From Ahrensia sp. R2A130 (GTDB lineage Bacteria; Pseudomonadota; Alphaproteobacteria; Rhizobiales; Rhizobiaceae): a stretch of DNA of 64,000 nucleotides. A program made the position numbers and the translations under genes. A model generated the notes under the pieces. It was given only the letters and a program-made list of their open reading frames with translations, did not search any database and was not told the origin of the DNA. Below, one piece after another: positions 47,020 to 57,415 of the stretch. Where the stretch lies: NCBI RefSeq assembly GCF_000179775.1, contig NZ_AEEB01000003.1:558001-622000 (forward strand), read 5' to 3'. Position 1 is the stretch's first letter. Each line of letters begins with the position of its first letter.

Positions 47020-47541
47020 TTACAGGCGGTAAAGGATCTGGTCTGTCCAGAAGCGCTCAAGACGCTGAAGCGACTTGTTGAGCTTCTCGAAGCTGGCCGG
47101 GTCGATTTCACCGATCTGCTCCAGAGACTGGGTGTGACGCTCGTACAAAGCATCGACCATACCGGCAATTTTCTTGCCTTCATCCGTCAGGCTTACACGA
47201 ACCGAACGACGGTCGGTGCGCGAACGCTGGTGATGGATATAGCCCATATCGACCAGCTTCTTGAGATTGTAGGAAACATTCGAGCCGAGATAGTAGCCGC
47301 GTGTGCGCAACTCACCGGCTGTTAGTTCGCTGTCGCCCAGATTGTAGAGCAGCAAAGCCTGAACAGCGTTGATATCGGAAATGCCGTTACGTTCGAATTC
47401 GTCCTTGATGACATCGAGCAGGCGACGGTGGAGACGTTCCACCAGCGTAAGAGCCTCAAGATAGACCGGCTTGATGTCAGTCTTATCGGTAGGTTGTTCG
47501 GCTGGTAAGCCGATCATTTCTGCGGTGTTCGCGTTGTTCAT
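47020..47541 (-). CDS. ldtR: MarR-family regulator, LdtR-like
   Basis: 173 residues. Winged helix segment EFERNGISDINAVQALLLYNLGDSELTAGELRTRGYYLGSNVSYNLKKLVDMGYIHHQRSRTDRRSVRVSLTDEG is close to the LdtR of Liberibacter, which activates the L,D-transpeptidase gene next to it. Here the same gene order (ldtR then ldtP) is seen, so the same control is likely. Extra N-terminal 20 residues (MNNANTAEMIGLPAEQP) are polar. Upstream leader is AT-rich. Confidence 0.85.
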   Translation of the reverse strand: MNNANTAEMIGLPAEQPTDKTDIKPVYLEALTLVERLHRRLLDVIKDEFERNGISDINAVQALLLYNLGDSELTAGELRTRGYYLGSNVSYNLKKLVDMGYIHHQRSRTDRRSVRVSLTDEGKKIAGMVDALYERHTQSLEQIGEIDPASFEKLNKSLQRLERFWTDQILYRL

Positions 47542-47708
47542 TGTGTGGCCTCGTTGTTCTGTTGCGGCGGATCATGTCGTCTGCCTTGCAACACAATGTA
47601 GCCACGTCGAATAAAATTTGAGTCAAACGACAGCCTTAAGGTGAAGTTACCAAGTGAATCGCAAATTATTGAAAACATTGATTTTAATTTTAGCGAAAGG
47701 CTGTTTGA

Positions 47709-48131
47709 TCAGGCTTTCTTCGTGACGATCAAACCGACGATCAGCAAAACCAGGTAGATCGCCAAACTGGCGCCGTGGAAAATCAGCAGTTCCAGTTGCC
47801 ACTGCAAACCACTGGCAAACGTGAAGAACGCAGCACAATGCAGCGCGACCGCCATAAACCACACCACGCGGCCCCACGCATTGCCCGTCCATAGCCCCAC
47901 AGCCACCACCGGCAGCAACACGGCCTGCACAGCGCTGTAGCTGCGCCAGGTGGCATCCATCGTATCGAAACTGTTAGCATCGCCAGGCCAAAAACCGATC
48001 ATCCGCAGCCACGCGTGAACGGCCAGTGCGAAGAAGCCCAGCGCGACGAGGCCGAGAAAAACCGTTATGATAACTTCGACCACCTTCGCTGCGCCGGTTT
48101 TGGTTCGTTGCTCGTTAGCGAGGATCACCAT
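47709..48131 (-). CDS. four-helix membrane protein, DUF6163-like
   Basis: 140 residues from the ATG at 48131, overlapping the previous stop as ATGGTGA. Four hydrophobic segments (VVEVIITVFLGLVALGFFALAVHAW, SAVQAVLLPVVAVGLWTGN, WFMAVALHCAAFFTFASGL, LELLIFHGASLAIYLVLLIVGLIV). The pattern is that of an alphaproteobacterial uncharacterised family I recall as DUF6163. No catalytic residue is seen; function unknown. Longer frame to 48215 would begin inside the upstream gene. Confidence 0.65.
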   Translation of the reverse strand: MVILANEQRTKTGAAKVVEVIITVFLGLVALGFFALAVHAWLRMIGFWPGDANSFDTMDATWRSYSAVQAVLLPVVAVGLWTGNAWGRVVWFMAVALHCAAFFTFASGLQWQLELLIFHGASLAIYLVLLIVGLIVTKKA

Positions 48132-49174
48132 AGCGGCGGCACTCCTTCTGGAAGATCGGCGAAACAGGCGTCCACCATCTCCGGCGTCACATCTTCCAAC
48201 CGCGCAGGTTGCCACTTAGGCGCGCCGTCTTTGTCGATGATCGCCGCCCGAATGCCTTCACGGAAATCCGGCGCGGTGAGCATGGAGCGAACAAGACGAT
48301 ACTCCATCTCCATACAGCCGCGCATATCAAGACCGCGACCTTTCCGAACCAGACGGTTTGCGACGAAGAGACTAAGCGGTGCCATGGCCCGCATTTTCGC
48401 CGCTATACTTTCAGCTGCGTTAGAGCCGTTGGCTTCCAATGCTGCGATCATGGAGAGCGGGTCGTCTTGAGAAAAAGCGGCGGCAATCAATTCCGCATCA
48501 CCAGCCAAAGCACAGTTCTGCTTGATGATTGCCGCATCGGCCAGAATCTCATCGACATTGCCACCTTCGCATAATCGCTCAACGACAACATCGAACTGCT
48601 CGCCTGGTACATGGTGGCTTGCAAGCCCCAGCTGCACAGCGTCCGGCGCTTTTATACGGATACCGGTCATACCGATGAACAACCCGGCTTTTACACTGAG
48701 AGGCCCTTTCAACCGCGACAACAGATAGGACGCACCAACGTCAGGAAAGAAGCCGATCCCGACCTCCGGCATCGCAAACCGCGCCTGATCGCCCATCACA
48801 ACGTGTGAGCCGTGATACGAAACACCAACGCCACCGCCCATCACGATACCATCCACCATTGCGATATATGGCTTTGGGTACGCGTGGATGCGCTCGTTCA
48901 GCCGGTACTCGCGCACGAAAAAATCGAAATCGAACGCGCCAGTCACGGCCTGATCGTAAAGCTGGCGAATATCGCCACCGGCGCTGAACGCCCTGCCCGG
49001 CACCGCGCGGATGATGATGCGGGTGACGCGCTCATCATCCTCCCAAGCATCCAACGCAGCCGCGATGCCATCCACCATGTCAGAAGTTATCGCATTGAGC
49101 GCGTGTTGACGGTCGAGCGTGATGATGCCCGCCTTCCCTTCAATCTCGAAGCTGATGTCGTGCGTCTCGGCCAT
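48125..49174 (-). CDS. 3-hydroxyisobutyryl-CoA hydrolase (enoyl-CoA hydratase superfamily)
   Basis: 349 residues from the ATG at 49174 (MAETHDISFEIEGKAGIITL); ATGs at 49189 and 49198 give longer forms. Hydrolyses 3-hydroxyisobutyryl-CoA in valine degradation. Seen: GRAFSAGGDIRQLYDQA (oxyanion turn), MVDGIVMGGGVGVSYHG, RFAMPEVGIGFFPDVGASYLLSRL (catalytic Glu and Asp), QLGLASHHV and the C-terminal DFREGIRAAIIDKDGAPKWQP, which favours HIBCH over simple crotonases. Divergent from hemB. Confidence 0.88.
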   Translation of the reverse strand: MAETHDISFEIEGKAGIITLDRQHALNAITSDMVDGIAAALDAWEDDERVTRIIIRAVPGRAFSAGGDIRQLYDQAVTGAFDFDFFVREYRLNERIHAYPKPYIAMVDGIVMGGGVGVSYHGSHVVMGDQARFAMPEVGIGFFPDVGASYLLSRLKGPLSVKAGLFIGMTGIRIKAPDAVQLGLASHHVPGEQFDVVVERLCEGGNVDEILADAAIIKQNCALAGDAELIAAAFSQDDPLSMIAALEANGSNAAESIAAKMRAMAPLSLFVANRLVRKGRGLDMRGCMEMEYRLVRSMLTAPDFREGIRAAIIDKDGAPKWQPARLEDVTPEMVDACFADLPEGVPPLW

Positions 49175-49339
49175 GACGCTTTCAAACATGATTTGCACTT
49201 TTGGTCACGCTTTACGGCGCGCACTCACCATCTGAATCAAACTTTCACCCGATTCTATCATCTGCGCTTGGCGAAACGGTTTTTCCCGCGCTAGGACTGT
49301 CCAACACATTGGACAAAACGTCCTTGACGGAGACGAGCC

Positions 49340-50386
49340 TTGGTCACCCCGAAGAAACCAACCGACACTTCCCATCTTATCGACGAGTTGACCGGAAGTT
49401 CCCGTCTGCGCCGCACCCGCCGCTGCCCCTGGATGCGGGCCATGGTGGCTGAAGCGCGCCTGTCGCCGGCTGATCTCATCCTGCCGATCTTCCTGATCGA
49501 AGGTGAAGATCGCGAAGAGAGCATAGACGCCATGCCCGGCGTTTCCCGCTTCACCATCGACCATGCTGTCCTCGTCGCCAAAAAAGCGGCCAGTCTCGGC
49601 ATTCCTCTCATTGCCCCCTTCCCCAATGTGGCGCTGGAAAAACGCGACACCACGGGTTCGGAAATCACCAACCCCGACAACATCATCTGCGAGTTCATCC
49701 GCGCGGTGAAAGCGGCGGTGCCGGAAATCGGCGTGATGACTGATGCCGCGCTCGACCCCTTCACCGACCACGGTCACGACGGCGTGCTGCGCGACGGTGA
49801 GATCGTGAATGATGAAAGCGTCGAGCAAATAGTCGCCGGTGCATTGGTTCAAGCCGAGGCCGGAGCAGACATCATCGCACCATCCGATATGATGGACGGC
49901 CGCATCGGTGCAATTCGTGTCGCGCTGGACGAAGCCGGATATCAAGACGTAGCGATCATGTCCTACACCGCAAAATATGCGTCCGGCTTCTATGGACCTT
50001 ATCGTGAAGCGATCGGCACCGAAGGTCTGCTGCAGGGCGATAAAAAGACCTACTATATCGACCCGGCCAATTCCGAAGACGCAATGCGAGAAGCACAACA
50101 GGATATCGATGAAGGCGCAGACATGCTCATGGTCAAACCCGGCATGCCCTATCTCGATATTGTCCGCCGCATGAAGGACGAATTCTCCATGCCCGTTTTC
50201 GCCTACCAGGTGAGCGGCGAATACACGATGATCGAGCTGGCAGCAGCCGCCGGAGTGGTGGATGGCGACCGCGTCCGCATGGAAAGTCTGATCGCCTTCA
50301 AACGCGCCGGTGCTGACGGGATTTTGACATATCACGCCATGCACATTGCGGAAAAGCTAAACGCGCAAAGCCCCGCAATCACGTGA
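49340..50386 (+). CDS. hemB: porphobilinogen synthase, magnesium type
   Basis: 348 residues from a TTG at 49340 with GGAG about nine bases upstream; the first ATG would cut into the conserved start. Condenses two 5-aminolevulinates. Schiff-base lysines in SYTAKYASGFYGPYREA and MLMVKPGMPYLDI; DPAN in YYIDPANSEDAMRE. Where zinc enzymes carry cysteines, this reads TDAALDPFTDHGHDG, the Asp-rich metal-binding site of magnesium-type (Bradyrhizobium-like) HemB. Divergent from the hydrolase gene. Confidence 0.95.
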   Translation: MVTPKKPTDTSHLIDELTGSSRLRRTRRCPWMRAMVAEARLSPADLILPIFLIEGEDREESIDAMPGVSRFTIDHAVLVAKKAASLGIPLIAPFPNVALEKRDTTGSEITNPDNIICEFIRAVKAAVPEIGVMTDAALDPFTDHGHDGVLRDGEIVNDESVEQIVAGALVQAEAGADIIAPSDMMDGRIGAIRVALDEAGYQDVAIMSYTAKYASGFYGPYREAIGTEGLLQGDKKTYYIDPANSEDAMREAQQDIDEGADMLMVKPGMPYLDIVRRMKDEFSMPVFAYQVSGEYTMIELAAAAGVVDGDRVRMESLIAFKRAGADGILTYHAMHIAEKLNAQSPAIT

Positions 50387-50465
50387 GAAAATCAGCTTTC
50401 GCTTGAACGGCACCCTGCTCATTCCCATATATTAGGGGAACGAGGCAGACCGAAAGCGGACATCC

Positions 50466-50927
50466 ATGAACGATACAGTAATCGACAATCAGACCGGAGC
50501 GCGGGTCGTGACAGCGCAGGAATTGGACGGCGTCCGCACCGCGCGAACCTTCGCGTTCCTGATCGACTATCTTATCATTGCGGTGCTTTGTATTCCTTTC
50601 GCCATCATAGTCGCAATTCTGGGCATTCCAACACTTGGTCTCGCATGGGGCCTTTTCCCGGTGCTGCCATTTGTCGTGGCAGGCTTCTATAACGCTTTTA
50701 CCATGGGCGGTGAACGTCAAGCGACCGTCGGCATGTCCATGATGGGCATCAAGGTGAACCGTTTGGACGGCGAAAAGCTGAACCCTGTGATCGCCGTCCT
50801 GCACGTCGTGCTCTTCTGGTTCATCCAGGGCATTGCCGTGTTCCTGCCGCTTCTCGTGTCATTCTTCTCATCGAAAAAGCGCCTGCTGCACGATATTCTG
50901 CTCGGCACATATGTTGGTCGCGCCTAA
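50466..50927 (+). CDS. RDD-family membrane protein
   Basis: 153 residues. The RDD signature is RTARTFAFLIDYLIIAVLCIPFA (Arg, Asp and the second Asp in place), then a long helical GLFPVLPFVVAGFYNAFTMGG, TVGMSMMGIKVNRLDGEKLNPV, and the third helix WFIQGIAVFLPLLVSFF with KKRLLHDILLGTYVGR. Proteins of this fold are poorly characterised; some move sodium or protons. An inverted repeat TTCCC/GGGAA (50422-50440) lies about 25 bp upstream. Confidence 0.85.
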   Translation: MNDTVIDNQTGARVVTAQELDGVRTARTFAFLIDYLIIAVLCIPFAIIVAILGIPTLGLAWGLFPVLPFVVAGFYNAFTMGGERQATVGMSMMGIKVNRLDGEKLNPVIAVLHVVLFWFIQGIAVFLPLLVSFFSSKKRLLHDILLGTYVGRA

Positions 50928-51053
50928 GCCTGCCACTTTAATACAGGCATAGCGGAACCGCCGCACCGCAACTGGCTTTATATAGCGCCCGCAACCAGCT
51001 AGGTTTGCGAGCGCTTTGCGGGATGGTCCCGCTCAGGACCGGCGGCTCGCTTC

Positions 51054-52889
51054 ATGGACAATCTGCACATGTGGGTGACCTTCGGGATCATCACCTGCAC
51101 CATCATTGCCTTTGCGTCGGAACGCTGGTCGATCGAAGGCGTATCGCTGGCAACCATCGTTGCGCTCATGGCGCTGTTTACGCTGGTGCCGCGCCCCGAA
51201 ATTTCCGAAGAACAGGCAGTGTCCGCCGCTGATCTGCTTCTTGGTTTTGCCAACCCTGCCCTCATCACGGTTTTAGCCCTGCTGGTCATCGGCCAAGCGC
51301 TGTTCAACACCGATGCGCTGGAACGGCCGGCGGAAATTCTGTCCCGAGTCGGCGGCTCGAGCCCCACACGAACCATCTTCGTTCTCCTCATTACCGCAGC
51401 CGTCACCAGTGCATTTTTGAACAACACACCGGTGGTGGTGATGTTCATTCCCATCGTGATGGCGATTGCGGCCAAGCGTAATTTCGCAGCGTCCTCAGCG
51501 CTCATGCCGCTGTCCTATGTCGGCATTTTGGGTGGCATGACGACCCTCATCGGTTCGTCCACCAATCTGCTGGTGGCTGGCGTGGCAGAGCGTTATGACA
51601 TCATCATCGGCTTCTTCGATTTCACGGTTTTCGGCACTGTTTTGGCAGGCGCAGGCTTTCTCTACGTCATTTTCATCATGCCATTTTTGTTGCGCCGCGA
51701 TGACCCGTCAGCCGAAACCACCCGCCCATCAGGCAGGCAATTTCTGTCCCAGATCGCGGTGGGAACCGGCCACCCGCTTGAAGGCGAAGAGTCCATCGCT
51801 GGCTTCTTTCCATCGCTGGAAGGTATCACCGTCCGCTCCATCCAGCGCGACGGCAAAGCAATCCTGCCGCCGTTCGAAGACATTGCACTTCAAGCCGGTG
51901 ATACCGTCATTGTTGCAGCAACCCGCAGGGCGTTGACCAAAGCGCTCGCCACCGGCGCAGCAAGCTTGCCTGAAATGCCATCCGACCAGCGCGCCGAAGA
52001 ACGCCGCTCCGACAAGCTCACGGGCATCACCGAGAACTTCATGATTGCAGAGGCCGTCATTGCACCCGGTTCGCGCTATGCGGGCCGCACTGTGGAAGCG
52101 TCGAAAATCCGCGCCAATTACGGCACCATGGTCATCGGCCTGCAACGCCGCTCGTCGATGACGCGCGGGCTGGTTCGCAATATCCGTCTGGAACCGGGCG
52201 ATACGGTGTTGATCGGCGGCCTGCCGGAAGACATCGAGCGCCTGCGCCAAAGCCGCGAGCTGCTGCTGCTGGAACAATCTGCCGGCGAAGTGCCGCTGCG
52301 CGCCTACGCACCCCGCGCCATCGCAATTTTTGCCTGTGTTATTCTCGCAGCTTCTACCGGCATCATGCCCATCGTTGCAGCCGCCATCATCGGTGCCTAC
52401 GCGGTCATTGCCGCAGGGTGCCTGTCCATCCGGCAAGCCGCAAATTCCTTCGACCGACAAATTTTCATGATGGTCGGCGCATCGCTTGCCGCCGCCATCG
52501 CCATGGAACGAACGGGGGGCGCTGCGGCCATCGCCAACGGTGTCGTCGACCTGATGGCCGGGCAATCGGCAGCGGTGGTGTTGTCCGCACTCTTCATCGT
52601 CACAGCTTTCCTGACTAATGTTCTGTCCAATAATGCAACCGCCGTGCTGTTCACCCCCATCGCCATCGGTATCGCCACGAAGCTGAATGCCCCGATCGAA
52701 GCCTTCATCGTCTGCATCATTTTTGCCGCTAACTGTTCGTTTGCAACGCCCGTCGGCTATCAAACCAATCTGCTGGTGCTCGGCCCGGGCCGTTACAAAT
52801 TCTCCGACTATCTGAAGGCAGGCGTGCCCCTCATAATTTTACTCTGGATCGTCTTTTCATTCGCAGCGCCGATCTATTACGGTCTGTGA
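51054..52889 (+). CDS. SLC13-family permease with two central TrkA-C domains
   Basis: 611 residues. N-terminal helices ([36 protein letters not shown]) with [21 protein letters not shown] (first hairpin), then two RCK_C domains (about 210-300: [33 protein letters not shown]; 320-410: [34 protein letters not shown]), then the second half with [23 protein letters not shown] and [16 protein letters not shown]. Likely moves a divalent anion or sulfate-like solute with sodium. Followed 4 bp later by bpt. A GCGGGA/TCCCGC hairpin (51018-51032) lies just upstream. Confidence 0.88.
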   Translation: MDNLHMWVTFGIITCTIIAFASERWSIEGVSLATIVALMALFTLVPRPEISEEQAVSAADLLLGFANPALITVLALLVIGQALFNTDALERPAEILSRVGGSSPTRTIFVLLITAAVTSAFLNNTPVVVMFIPIVMAIAAKRNFAASSALMPLSYVGILGGMTTLIGSSTNLLVAGVAERYDIIIGFFDFTVFGTVLAGAGFLYVIFIMPFLLRRDDPSAETTRPSGRQFLSQIAVGTGHPLEGEESIAGFFPSLEGITVRSIQRDGKAILPPFEDIALQAGDTVIVAATRRALTKALATGAASLPEMPSDQRAEERRSDKLTGITENFMIAEAVIAPGSRYAGRTVEASKIRANYGTMVIGLQRRSSMTRGLVRNIRLEPGDTVLIGGLPEDIERLRQSRELLLLEQSAGEVPLRAYAPRAIAIFACVILAASTGIMPIVAAAIIGAYAVIAAGCLSIRQAANSFDRQIFMMVGASLAAAIAMERTGGAAAIANGVVDLMAGQSAAVVLSALFIVTAFLTNVLSNNATAVLFTPIAIGIATKLNAPIEAFIVCIIFAANCSFATPVGYQTNLLVLGPGRYKFSDYLKAGVPLIILLWIVFSFAAPIYYGL

Positions 52890-52893
52890 TGAC

Positions 52894-53643
52894 ATGACCG
52901 CTCATTCGCTCGACACACCGCAATTCTACCTCACGGCCCCCTCGCCCTGCCCCTATCTGGACGGCTTGCAGGAGCGGAAGGTGTTCACGCATCTGGTGGG
53001 AGAAAAAGCACCGGCGGTCCACGCGCAACTGACTGAAGGCGGGTTTCGCCGCAGCCAGAACATCGCCTACCGCCCCGCCTGCGAAAAATGCCGCGCCTGC
53101 ACCGCAACACGCGTGCTTGTGGACCGCTTCCAGCCCACCAAATCAATGCGCCGCATATGGCGAAGCAACCAAGACCTCATCGGCGAGCTGGTTCCGGCAG
53201 CGCCAACTGCCGAGCAATATTCCCTGTTCCGCCGCTATATAGAAAGCCGCCACCGCGACGGCGGCATGGTGGGCATGACAGTCCTCGACTACGCGATGAT
53301 GATCGAAGACACCCATGTCGACACGGCGCTGATCGAATACCGCAGGCGTGGCGTCGACACCGGCATCACCGGCAAAGGCGAAGGTGAACTCATCGCGGTG
53401 GTGCTCTACGACCAGCTGCCCACGGGGCCGTCGATGGTCTATTCCTTTTTTGAGCCTGATGAAGACCGCCGTAGCCTCGGCACTTTCATCATTCTCGACC
53501 AAATCGACCGCTCCCGTCGTAATGGGCTTCCCCACTGTCATTTGGGATATTGGGTCGAAGGTTCGCCAAAGATGGACTACAAGGCGCGTTACCTGCCGCA
53601 GGAGCGTCTGGGTGTCGCCGGTTGGTATGAGGTTACAGAATGA
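52894..53643 (+). CDS. bpt: aspartate/glutamate leucyltransferase (arginyltransferase family)
   Basis: 249 residues. Adds leucine from Leu-tRNA to proteins with N-terminal Asp or Glu, feeding the ClpS/ClpAP N-degron route. Seen: [51 protein letters not shown] with the C-x2-C-x2-C pattern, [40 protein letters not shown], and [20 protein letters not shown]. Only 4 bp after the SLC13 stop, overlapping the next gene as ATGA. Confidence 0.92.
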   Translation: MTAHSLDTPQFYLTAPSPCPYLDGLQERKVFTHLVGEKAPAVHAQLTEGGFRRSQNIAYRPACEKCRACTATRVLVDRFQPTKSMRRIWRSNQDLIGELVPAAPTAEQYSLFRRYIESRHRDGGMVGMTVLDYAMMIEDTHVDTALIEYRRRGVDTGITGKGEGELIAVVLYDQLPTGPSMVYSFFEPDEDRRSLGTFIILDQIDRSRRNGLPHCHLGYWVEGSPKMDYKARYLPQERLGVAGWYEVTE

Positions 53644-55007
53644 AGAAATTTTTGCTGGGCGCGCTGGCGCTGGTGGTTTTCGTGATTACGGGAGCAGGCA
53701 TTTTTCTCGCCGTCGCGCCGCCAGAACGCCTGTTGGTCGCCACCAATTTTGCAGCAAAAATCGTATGCTCCAACACCTATATGGCGGGGCGTGAGGTTGA
53801 CGAAATTCTCGCCAACGACATCGTACCTGTGGACCCTAGCCTGCAACTTGTCCGCGCTGAAAACGACGAGGCCACCCGCTCCACCCACACCAGCATGTTG
53901 GGTCTCTTTGCGAAGGCCAGGGCCGTCCACACGCCAGGGGCCGGTTGCCGCAATGTCTATGGTGATGCGCCGCTGGAGCCATTGCCAAACGCCGAAGCCA
54001 AACAGCCGGGCGAGGCCGCGCCGGAAACCGCAATCAACGCAGACCTCCAGAGCATCATCGAAAAGAACGACCTTGTCGGCCCCGGCATGCGGGCGGTCGT
54101 CGTTTTGAAAGACGGTAAGATTGTCGCTGAACGCTACGCTGAAGGTTTCGACGCCAAGACCCCACTACTTGGCTGGTCCATGACCAAAACGGTCACCGCC
54201 GCCATCATTGGGCGGTTGGAACAACAAGGCGTGTTGTCTCGAACCGACACGGGCTTATTCGATGGCTGGAAGAACGATGAACGCGCCAAGATTTCTTCCG
54301 CCGACCTAATGGGCATGGCCAGCGGGTTGAACTGGGATGAAGGCTACGCGGCCGTCTCCGACGTCACCCGCCTGCTCTATCTGGAGCCAGAACCCGCCAA
54401 CTACGTTCTCGACAAGCCGCTTGACACCGCGGACGGTTCGCGCATCGGCAAGGACTTCACCTATTCCTCCGGCACATCAGTAGCCCTGTCGCGTTACTGG
54501 GTGGACAAGCTGGAGGCCTCCCGCGCGTCTGGCCGCAATTTCGCACCGCCGATGCAGTACCCCGAAGTCCAGCTTTTTGAACCAATAGGCATGAAAAACG
54601 CGGTAATCGAACGCACGGCTGACGCCTTTATCGGCGGCTCTTATATGTACGCCCCCGCACGCGAATGGGCATTGTTCGGGCAGTTCCTGCTGAATGACGG
54701 CAAGGTCGGCGTGCAACAGCTTTTGCCACCGGGCTATGTCGACTGGATGCTGGAACCACACCCGGCATCCGATGGCCGCTACGCACGCGGTCACATGTGG
54801 GTAGAACCGCCTCGCGCCCGTGATGCACGCGGCGAACCTGTCGATCCGAAACTGGCAGATGTTCGCTGGTTGGCAGGCCACGACGGCCAGTCCGTCGCGA
54901 TAGTGCCCAAACAGGGCATCGTTATTGCGCGGCTAGGCCAGACACCCAGCAAGCTGGGTTGGCGTGTAGAAAATCTGGCGCTGGCGGTAATCGAGGCGGC
55001 AAAGTAG
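53640..55007 (+). CDS. serine hydrolase, class C beta-lactamase fold, membrane-anchored
   Basis: 455 residues. Starts with a single helix ([23 protein letters not shown]), so probably inner-membrane anchored with the catalytic part in the periplasm. Active site: SxxK in [14 protein letters not shown] (Ser180, Lys183), YSS in [17 protein letters not shown] and an HDG triad in [12 protein letters not shown], all matching esterase/penicillin-binding relatives (EstB/AmpC-like). Substrate not known. Starts inside the bpt stop; convergent with parC. Confidence 0.88.
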   Translation: MKKFLLGALALVVFVITGAGIFLAVAPPERLLVATNFAAKIVCSNTYMAGREVDEILANDIVPVDPSLQLVRAENDEATRSTHTSMLGLFAKARAVHTPGAGCRNVYGDAPLEPLPNAEAKQPGEAAPETAINADLQSIIEKNDLVGPGMRAVVVLKDGKIVAERYAEGFDAKTPLLGWSMTKTVTAAIIGRLEQQGVLSRTDTGLFDGWKNDERAKISSADLMGMASGLNWDEGYAAVSDVTRLLYLEPEPANYVLDKPLDTADGSRIGKDFTYSSGTSVALSRYWVDKLEASRASGRNFAPPMQYPEVQLFEPIGMKNAVIERTADAFIGGSYMYAPAREWALFGQFLLNDGKVGVQQLLPPGYVDWMLEPHPASDGRYARGHMWVEPPRARDARGEPVDPKLADVRWLAGHDGQSVAIVPKQGIVIARLGQTPSKLGWRVENLALAVIEAAK

Positions 55008-55010
55008 GCG

Positions 55011-57290
55011 TTAGCCCGCAAACGTCCCGGACTTTGGAAAGCCCTTCGGCACCATGCGTCCGGCCTGCGCGCGATCTGCGATATATTCCTTCAACTCGTC
55101 TGCCGTGCGCGTATGGGTGCGGCCTGCGCTGTCGGTCCAGCTTAGACCGTCAGCCAGCTTGAACAGCCGCGCGTCTTTCACGCCGCCATCCTTGTAGCGC
55201 TGCAGCCGAACGCCTTTGCCGCGTCCCATTTCCGGCACTTGATCGAGCGGAAAGATCAGCAGTTTTCGGTTTTCGCCCACCACAGCAACATGGTCACCCG
55301 CTTCACCTTCGTGATCGGTTGCAGGACAAAGCTTTGCTTCCACAGGCATCGCCACATTGAGCGATTGCTTGCCCTTACGGGTGTTGGCAATCAGATCAGT
55401 CTCCGCCACCACGAAACCGTTGCCCAAAGATGAAACCAGCATCCGCTTGCGGCCCGGTTTGTGGATGAACAGCGACAGAATATCGGCGTCATTGTCCATA
55501 TCCACCATGATGCGAACCGGCTCGCCATGGCCGCGCCCGCCGGGCAGCTTGTCCGCTGCCAGTGTGTAGAATTTACCGGCAGTGGTGAACATCAGCAGCT
55601 TGTCGGTGGTCTCGGCATGAAACGCCGTCAGCAGCTTGTCGCCTTCCTTGAAGGTCAGCGCAGCAAAATCCGGTGCATGGCCTTTCAGCGCTCGTATCCA
55701 GCCCTTTTGTGACACCACGATTGTCACCGGCTCCTTCTCGATCATTGCCGCAGCAACCGCATCGAGATCGACTTCCATCGCGGTCTCGAAGGTCGTACGC
55801 CGTGCGCCGAGATCGGTTGCCTTGGAGAATTTTTTCTTCGTCTGCCCGACTTCCCAGGCAATCGTCTTCCACTGTAATTCGTCACTGGCCAGCAGCCCTT
55901 CGATGGACGCCTTCTCTTCTTTCAGGTCAGAAAACTCCTTGCGAAGTTCCATTTCTTCCAGCTTATGCAGCGCCCGCAAGCGCAGGTTCAAAACGGCCTC
56001 TGCCTGTGCGTCGGTCAGTTCGAACCGCGCGATCAACGCCTGTTTCGGATGGTCTTCCGTGCGAATGATGCGGATCACTTCATCAATATTCAGATAGGCG
56101 ATGATGTAGCCGCCCAGCACCTCCAGGCGTTTCTCGATCTGCGCGAGGCGGTTGCGATTGCGGCGCACCAGCACGACCTTGCGGTGCTCCAGCCATGCTC
56201 GCAGCACGTCACGGATCGACATGACCTTCGGCACCTTACCGCCGTCCAGCACATTCATGTTCAGCGGAAAGCGTGTTTCCAGATCGGTCAGTCTGAACAA
56301 TTGTTCCATCAACAGCGCAGGATCGATTGAGCGAGACTTCGGCGTCAGCACAACGCGAATATCTTCGGCACTTTCATCGTTGATATCGTCCAGCAGCGGC
56401 AGCTTTTTCGCCAACAGCAGTTCAGCCGTCTTTTCAATCAGCTTGGACTTGCCGACCTGATAGGGAATTTCGGTGACGACAATCTGCCACTGGCCGCGAC
56501 CGAGATCTTCCTTTTCCCACCGTGCGCGCAGGCGAAAACCACCTTTGCCGGTCTTGTATGTTTCCAGCATCGAGGCCGGGCTTTCAACGATGATGCCACC
56601 GGTCGGGAAATCCGGTCCCGGCACGAATTCCATCAACTTGTCGAAACCGGCATTGGGAAACTTGATGAGATGCAGCGCAGCGTCACAAAGTTCTTCCACA
56701 TTGTGCGGCGGAATGTTGGTCGCCATGCCCACAGCAATACCGGCAGACCCGTTGGCAAGCAGGTTCGGAAAAGCCGCTGGCAAGACGATCGGTTCTTCGT
56801 CTTCTTCGTTGTAGGTTGCGCGAAAATCGACGGCGTCTTCGGTGATGCCCTCAAGCAGCGACATTGCCGCTGGCGTCATCCGCGCTTCGGTGTAGCGCAT
56901 GGCGGCGGGGTTATCACCGTCCACGTTACCGAAGTTGCCCTGCCCGTCCACCAGCGGATAGCGAACGGCGAACGACTGCGACAGGCGCACGAGCGCATCA
57001 TAGATCGAGGCATCGCCGTGGGGGTGAAATTTACCCATCACGTCACCGACGATGCGGGCGCATTTGGCAAAGCCCGCTTCGGGGTTGAGCCGCAGCAGGC
57101 GCATGGCGTGCAGAATACGCCGGTGCACCGGCTTCATGCCGTCGCGGACGTCCGGCAAAGCGCGGCCCATGATGGTGGACAGCGCATAAGCAAGATATCG
57201 CTCTTCGAGCGCGGTTTTCAGATCGATGGGTTCGATACCGCGGTCATCACCGCCGTCCGAATCATCACCAGGTTGGTCGTGTTTTCCCAT
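55011..57290 (-). CDS. parC: topoisomerase IV subunit A
   Basis: 759 residues from the ATG at 57290 ([14 protein letters not shown]); a longer frame starts at 57335. Cuts and passes DNA for chromosome decatenation with ParE. Seen: [75 protein letters not shown] (catalytic Tyr in RYTEARM), [14 protein letters not shown]. The C-terminal beta-pinwheel is rather short and ends with [16 protein letters not shown], which is more like ParC than GyrA (no GyrA box seen). Confidence 0.94.
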   Translation of the reverse strand: MGKHDQPGDDSDGGDDRGIEPIDLKTALEERYLAYALSTIMGRALPDVRDGMKPVHRRILHAMRLLRLNPEAGFAKCARIVGDVMGKFHPHGDASIYDALVRLSQSFAVRYPLVDGQGNFGNVDGDNPAAMRYTEARMTPAAMSLLEGITEDAVDFRATYNEEDEEPIVLPAAFPNLLANGSAGIAVGMATNIPPHNVEELCDAALHLIKFPNAGFDKLMEFVPGPDFPTGGIIVESPASMLETYKTGKGGFRLRARWEKEDLGRGQWQIVVTEIPYQVGKSKLIEKTAELLLAKKLPLLDDINDESAEDIRVVLTPKSRSIDPALLMEQLFRLTDLETRFPLNMNVLDGGKVPKVMSIRDVLRAWLEHRKVVLVRRNRNRLAQIEKRLEVLGGYIIAYLNIDEVIRIIRTEDHPKQALIARFELTDAQAEAVLNLRLRALHKLEEMELRKEFSDLKEEKASIEGLLASDELQWKTIAWEVGQTKKKFSKATDLGARRTTFETAMEVDLDAVAAAMIEKEPVTIVVSQKGWIRALKGHAPDFAALTFKEGDKLLTAFHAETTDKLLMFTTAGKFYTLAADKLPGGRGHGEPVRIMVDMDNDADILSLFIHKPGRKRMLVSSLGNGFVVAETDLIANTRKGKQSLNVAMPVEAKLCPATDHEGEAGDHVAVVGENRKLLIFPLDQVPEMGRGKGVRLQRYKDGGVKDARLFKLADGLSWTDSAGRTHTRTADELKEYIADRAQAGRMVPKGFPKSGTFAG

Positions 57291-57415
57291 GGTGTTGCGG
57301 TAGCGCAATCGCAGCGTTTTCCCAAGCCCGCGCATACTGTGCGTAAGGTCACGTTTCGCCCATCTTTTATCGTTTATGCTGCAACTAAATCCGAAGCTCT
57401 CAAGAAAGCTGTTTC

